64,000 nucleotides of DNA from Streptomyces diacarni (GTDB lineage Bacteria > Actinomycetota > Actinomycetes > Streptomycetales > Streptomycetaceae): the NCBI RefSeq assembly GCF_003323715.1, contig NZ_QOIN01000071.1, forward strand, positions 62,001 through 126,000, read 5' to 3'. The notes below the pieces were generated by a model. The model was given only the letters and a program-made list of their open reading frames with translations, had not been told where the DNA came from and made no database searches. Position numbers and translations under genes: made by a program. Positions 63,077 through 64,000 of this stretch are shown here, piece by piece; position 1 is the first letter of the stretch; every line of letters begins with the position of its first letter.

Positions 63077-64000
63077 GTGCCGAACGCCATGAGTGACAGC
63101 CCCGACCAGCCCCCCGCCACGCCCCTGGCCGCCCCGGAGGACGGCCCGGCAGCCGAGCACCTGAGCGAGGTGCAGCGGCGCGCCGTCAGCGAGCTGCTGC
63201 GCGTCTCGCCGGTGGCGGACGAGCTCGCGCGCCGCTTCCGTGAGGCCGGCTTCCGGCTCGCTCTCGTCGGCGGTTCGGTGCGCGACGCGCTGCTGGGACG
63301 GCTCGGCAACGATCTGGACTTCACCACGGACGCCCGGCCCGAGGACGTGCTGCGGCTGGTGCGGCCGTGGGCGGACGCGGTGTGGGAGGTGGGCATCGCC
63401 TTCGGCACGGTGGGGATCAAGAAGTCGGACTTCGTGCTCGAAGTGACGACGTATCGGTCGGAGATCTACGACCGCGCCTCCCGCAAGCCGGAGGTCTCCT
63501 ACGGCGACACCATCGAGGACGATCTGGTCCGCCGGGACTTCACGGTGAACGCCATGGCGGTCGCGCTGCCCGAGAAGGAGTTCGTCGACCCGCACGGCGG
63601 TCTGGAGGACCTGGCGGCCCGCAGGCTGCGGACTCCGGGGACGCCGCAGGCCTCCTTCTCCGACGACCCGCTGCGCATGATGCGCGCGGCGCGCTTCGCC
63701 GCCCAGCTCGACTTCGAGGTGGCGCCCGAGGTCGTGGACGCCATGACGGGGATGGCGGACCGCATCGAGATCGTCTCCGCGGAGCGGGTGCGGGACGAGT
63801 TGAACAAGCTGCTGCTCGGCCGCTGGCCGCGTAAGGGGCTGCGGCTCCTGGTGGAGACCGGACTGGCCGCGCGGGTGCTGCCGGAGCTGCCGGCGCTGCG
63901 CCTGGAGCGGGACGAGCACCACCGGCACAAGGACGTCTACGAGCACTCGCTGACCGTGCTGGACCAGGCGATCGACCTGGAGGAGGAGGGGCCCGACCTC
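63077..64000 (+). CDS. pcnA: CCA tRNA nucleotidyltransferase, 5' part only
   Basis: Enzyme that adds or repairs the 3' CCA of tRNAs; 308 residues are inside the window and the frame is still open at the right edge. It shows FRLALVGGSVRDALLGRLGNDLDFTTDARP with the metal-binding DLDF, RRDFTVNAMAV, and the neck region DDPLRMMRAARFAAQLDF; an HD-type HHRHKDVYEHS segment follows. All three tRNAs here lack encoded CCA, so it is needed. GTG 63077 (VPNAMSDSP) is preferred to ATG 63089. Confidence 0.95.
   Translation, partial: MPNAMSDSPDQPPATPLAAPEDGPAAEHLSEVQRRAVSELLRVSPVADELARRFREAGFRLALVGGSVRDALLGRLGNDLDFTTDARPEDVLRLVRPWADAVWEVGIAFGTVGIKKSDFVLEVTTYRSEIYDRASRKPEVSYGDTIEDDLVRRDFTVNAMAVALPEKEFVDPHGGLEDLAARRLRTPGTPQASFSDDPLRMMRAARFAAQLDFEVAPEVVDAMTGMADRIEIVSAERVRDELNKLLLGRWPRKGLRLLVETGLAARVLPELPALRLERDEHHRHKDVYEHSLTVLDQAIDLEEEGPDL

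Overview
The window is very GC-rich actinobacterial chromosome. Gene content and order match the replication-origin region of Streptomyces: the fhaA-fhaB-PP2C-ftsW-pbpA-pknB block, sortases, crgA, gyrA/gyrB/dciA/recF/gnd/dnaN, oriC, dnaA, rpmH-rnpA-yidD-yidC-jag-rsmG, parAB, trxAB, sigM with its anti-sigma factor, murJ and pcnA. GTG starts and 4-base GTGA/ATGA stop-start overlaps are common throughout.

Region by region. 1-4.7 kb: the 3' end of paaA followed by paaBCDE (aerobic phenylacetyl-CoA epoxidase) and an acyl-CoA dehydrogenase. 4.7-7.8 kb: accessory genes, namely a single-domain rhodanese, a J-domain-like protein, and a divergent HxlR regulator/azoreductase pair with a visible dyad in the shared promoter. 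8.1 kb: tRNA-Leu(CAG). 8.7-16.9 kb: cell-wall growth and division signalling cluster (two FHA proteins, PP2C phosphatase, SEDS protein, class B PBP, PASTA kinase), closed by a large nested inverted repeat. 17-22.4 kb: three class E sortases around an anthranilate-synthase-type glutamine amidotransferase, a DUF881 protein and crgA. A compact cluster of four DnaA-box-like sequences lies just after crgA. 22.6-28 kb: rhomboid protease, cyclophilin, DUF5324 protein, STAS protein and a large NB-ARC/TPR ATPase. 28.1-31.1 kb: tRNA-Ala(TGC), an HTH protein, a DLW-39-type peptide, a YihY/BrkB membrane protein, a small exported protein and tRNA-Ile(GAT). 31.2-44 kb: DUF3566, gyrA, gyrB, dciA, recF, gnd, dnaN, oriC and dnaA, all on the minus strand. 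44.5-52 kb: rpmH through parAB and a GNAT protein on the plus strand. 51.8-62.8 kb: trxA, trxB, anti-sigma, sigM, a pseudokinase, murJ and a DUF6049 protein on the minus strand. pcnA runs off the right edge on the plus strand.

The genes form the expected functional sets. DnaA, DnaN, RecF, DciA and gyrase serve replication from the 0.86-kb oriC. ParA, ParB and five perfect parS sites segregate the origin. PknB, PP2C, the FHA proteins, the pseudokinase, MurJ, FtsW-like protein, PbpA and CrgA control peptidoglycan synthesis at sites of growth. TrxAB with SigM and its anti-sigma factor handle redox and envelope stress.

I did not find a clearly new defence or biosynthetic system. The most unusual signals are structural: a parS site at the centre of a perfect 38-bp palindrome between convergent genes, a 20-bp inverted repeat covering the start region of the GNAT gene, an 18-bp perfect hairpin inside rnpA, the DnaA-box cluster after crgA, a 23-bp tandem duplication upstream of the STAS gene, and the nested inverted repeat after pknB. 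All calls come from reading the sequence; no database search was run.
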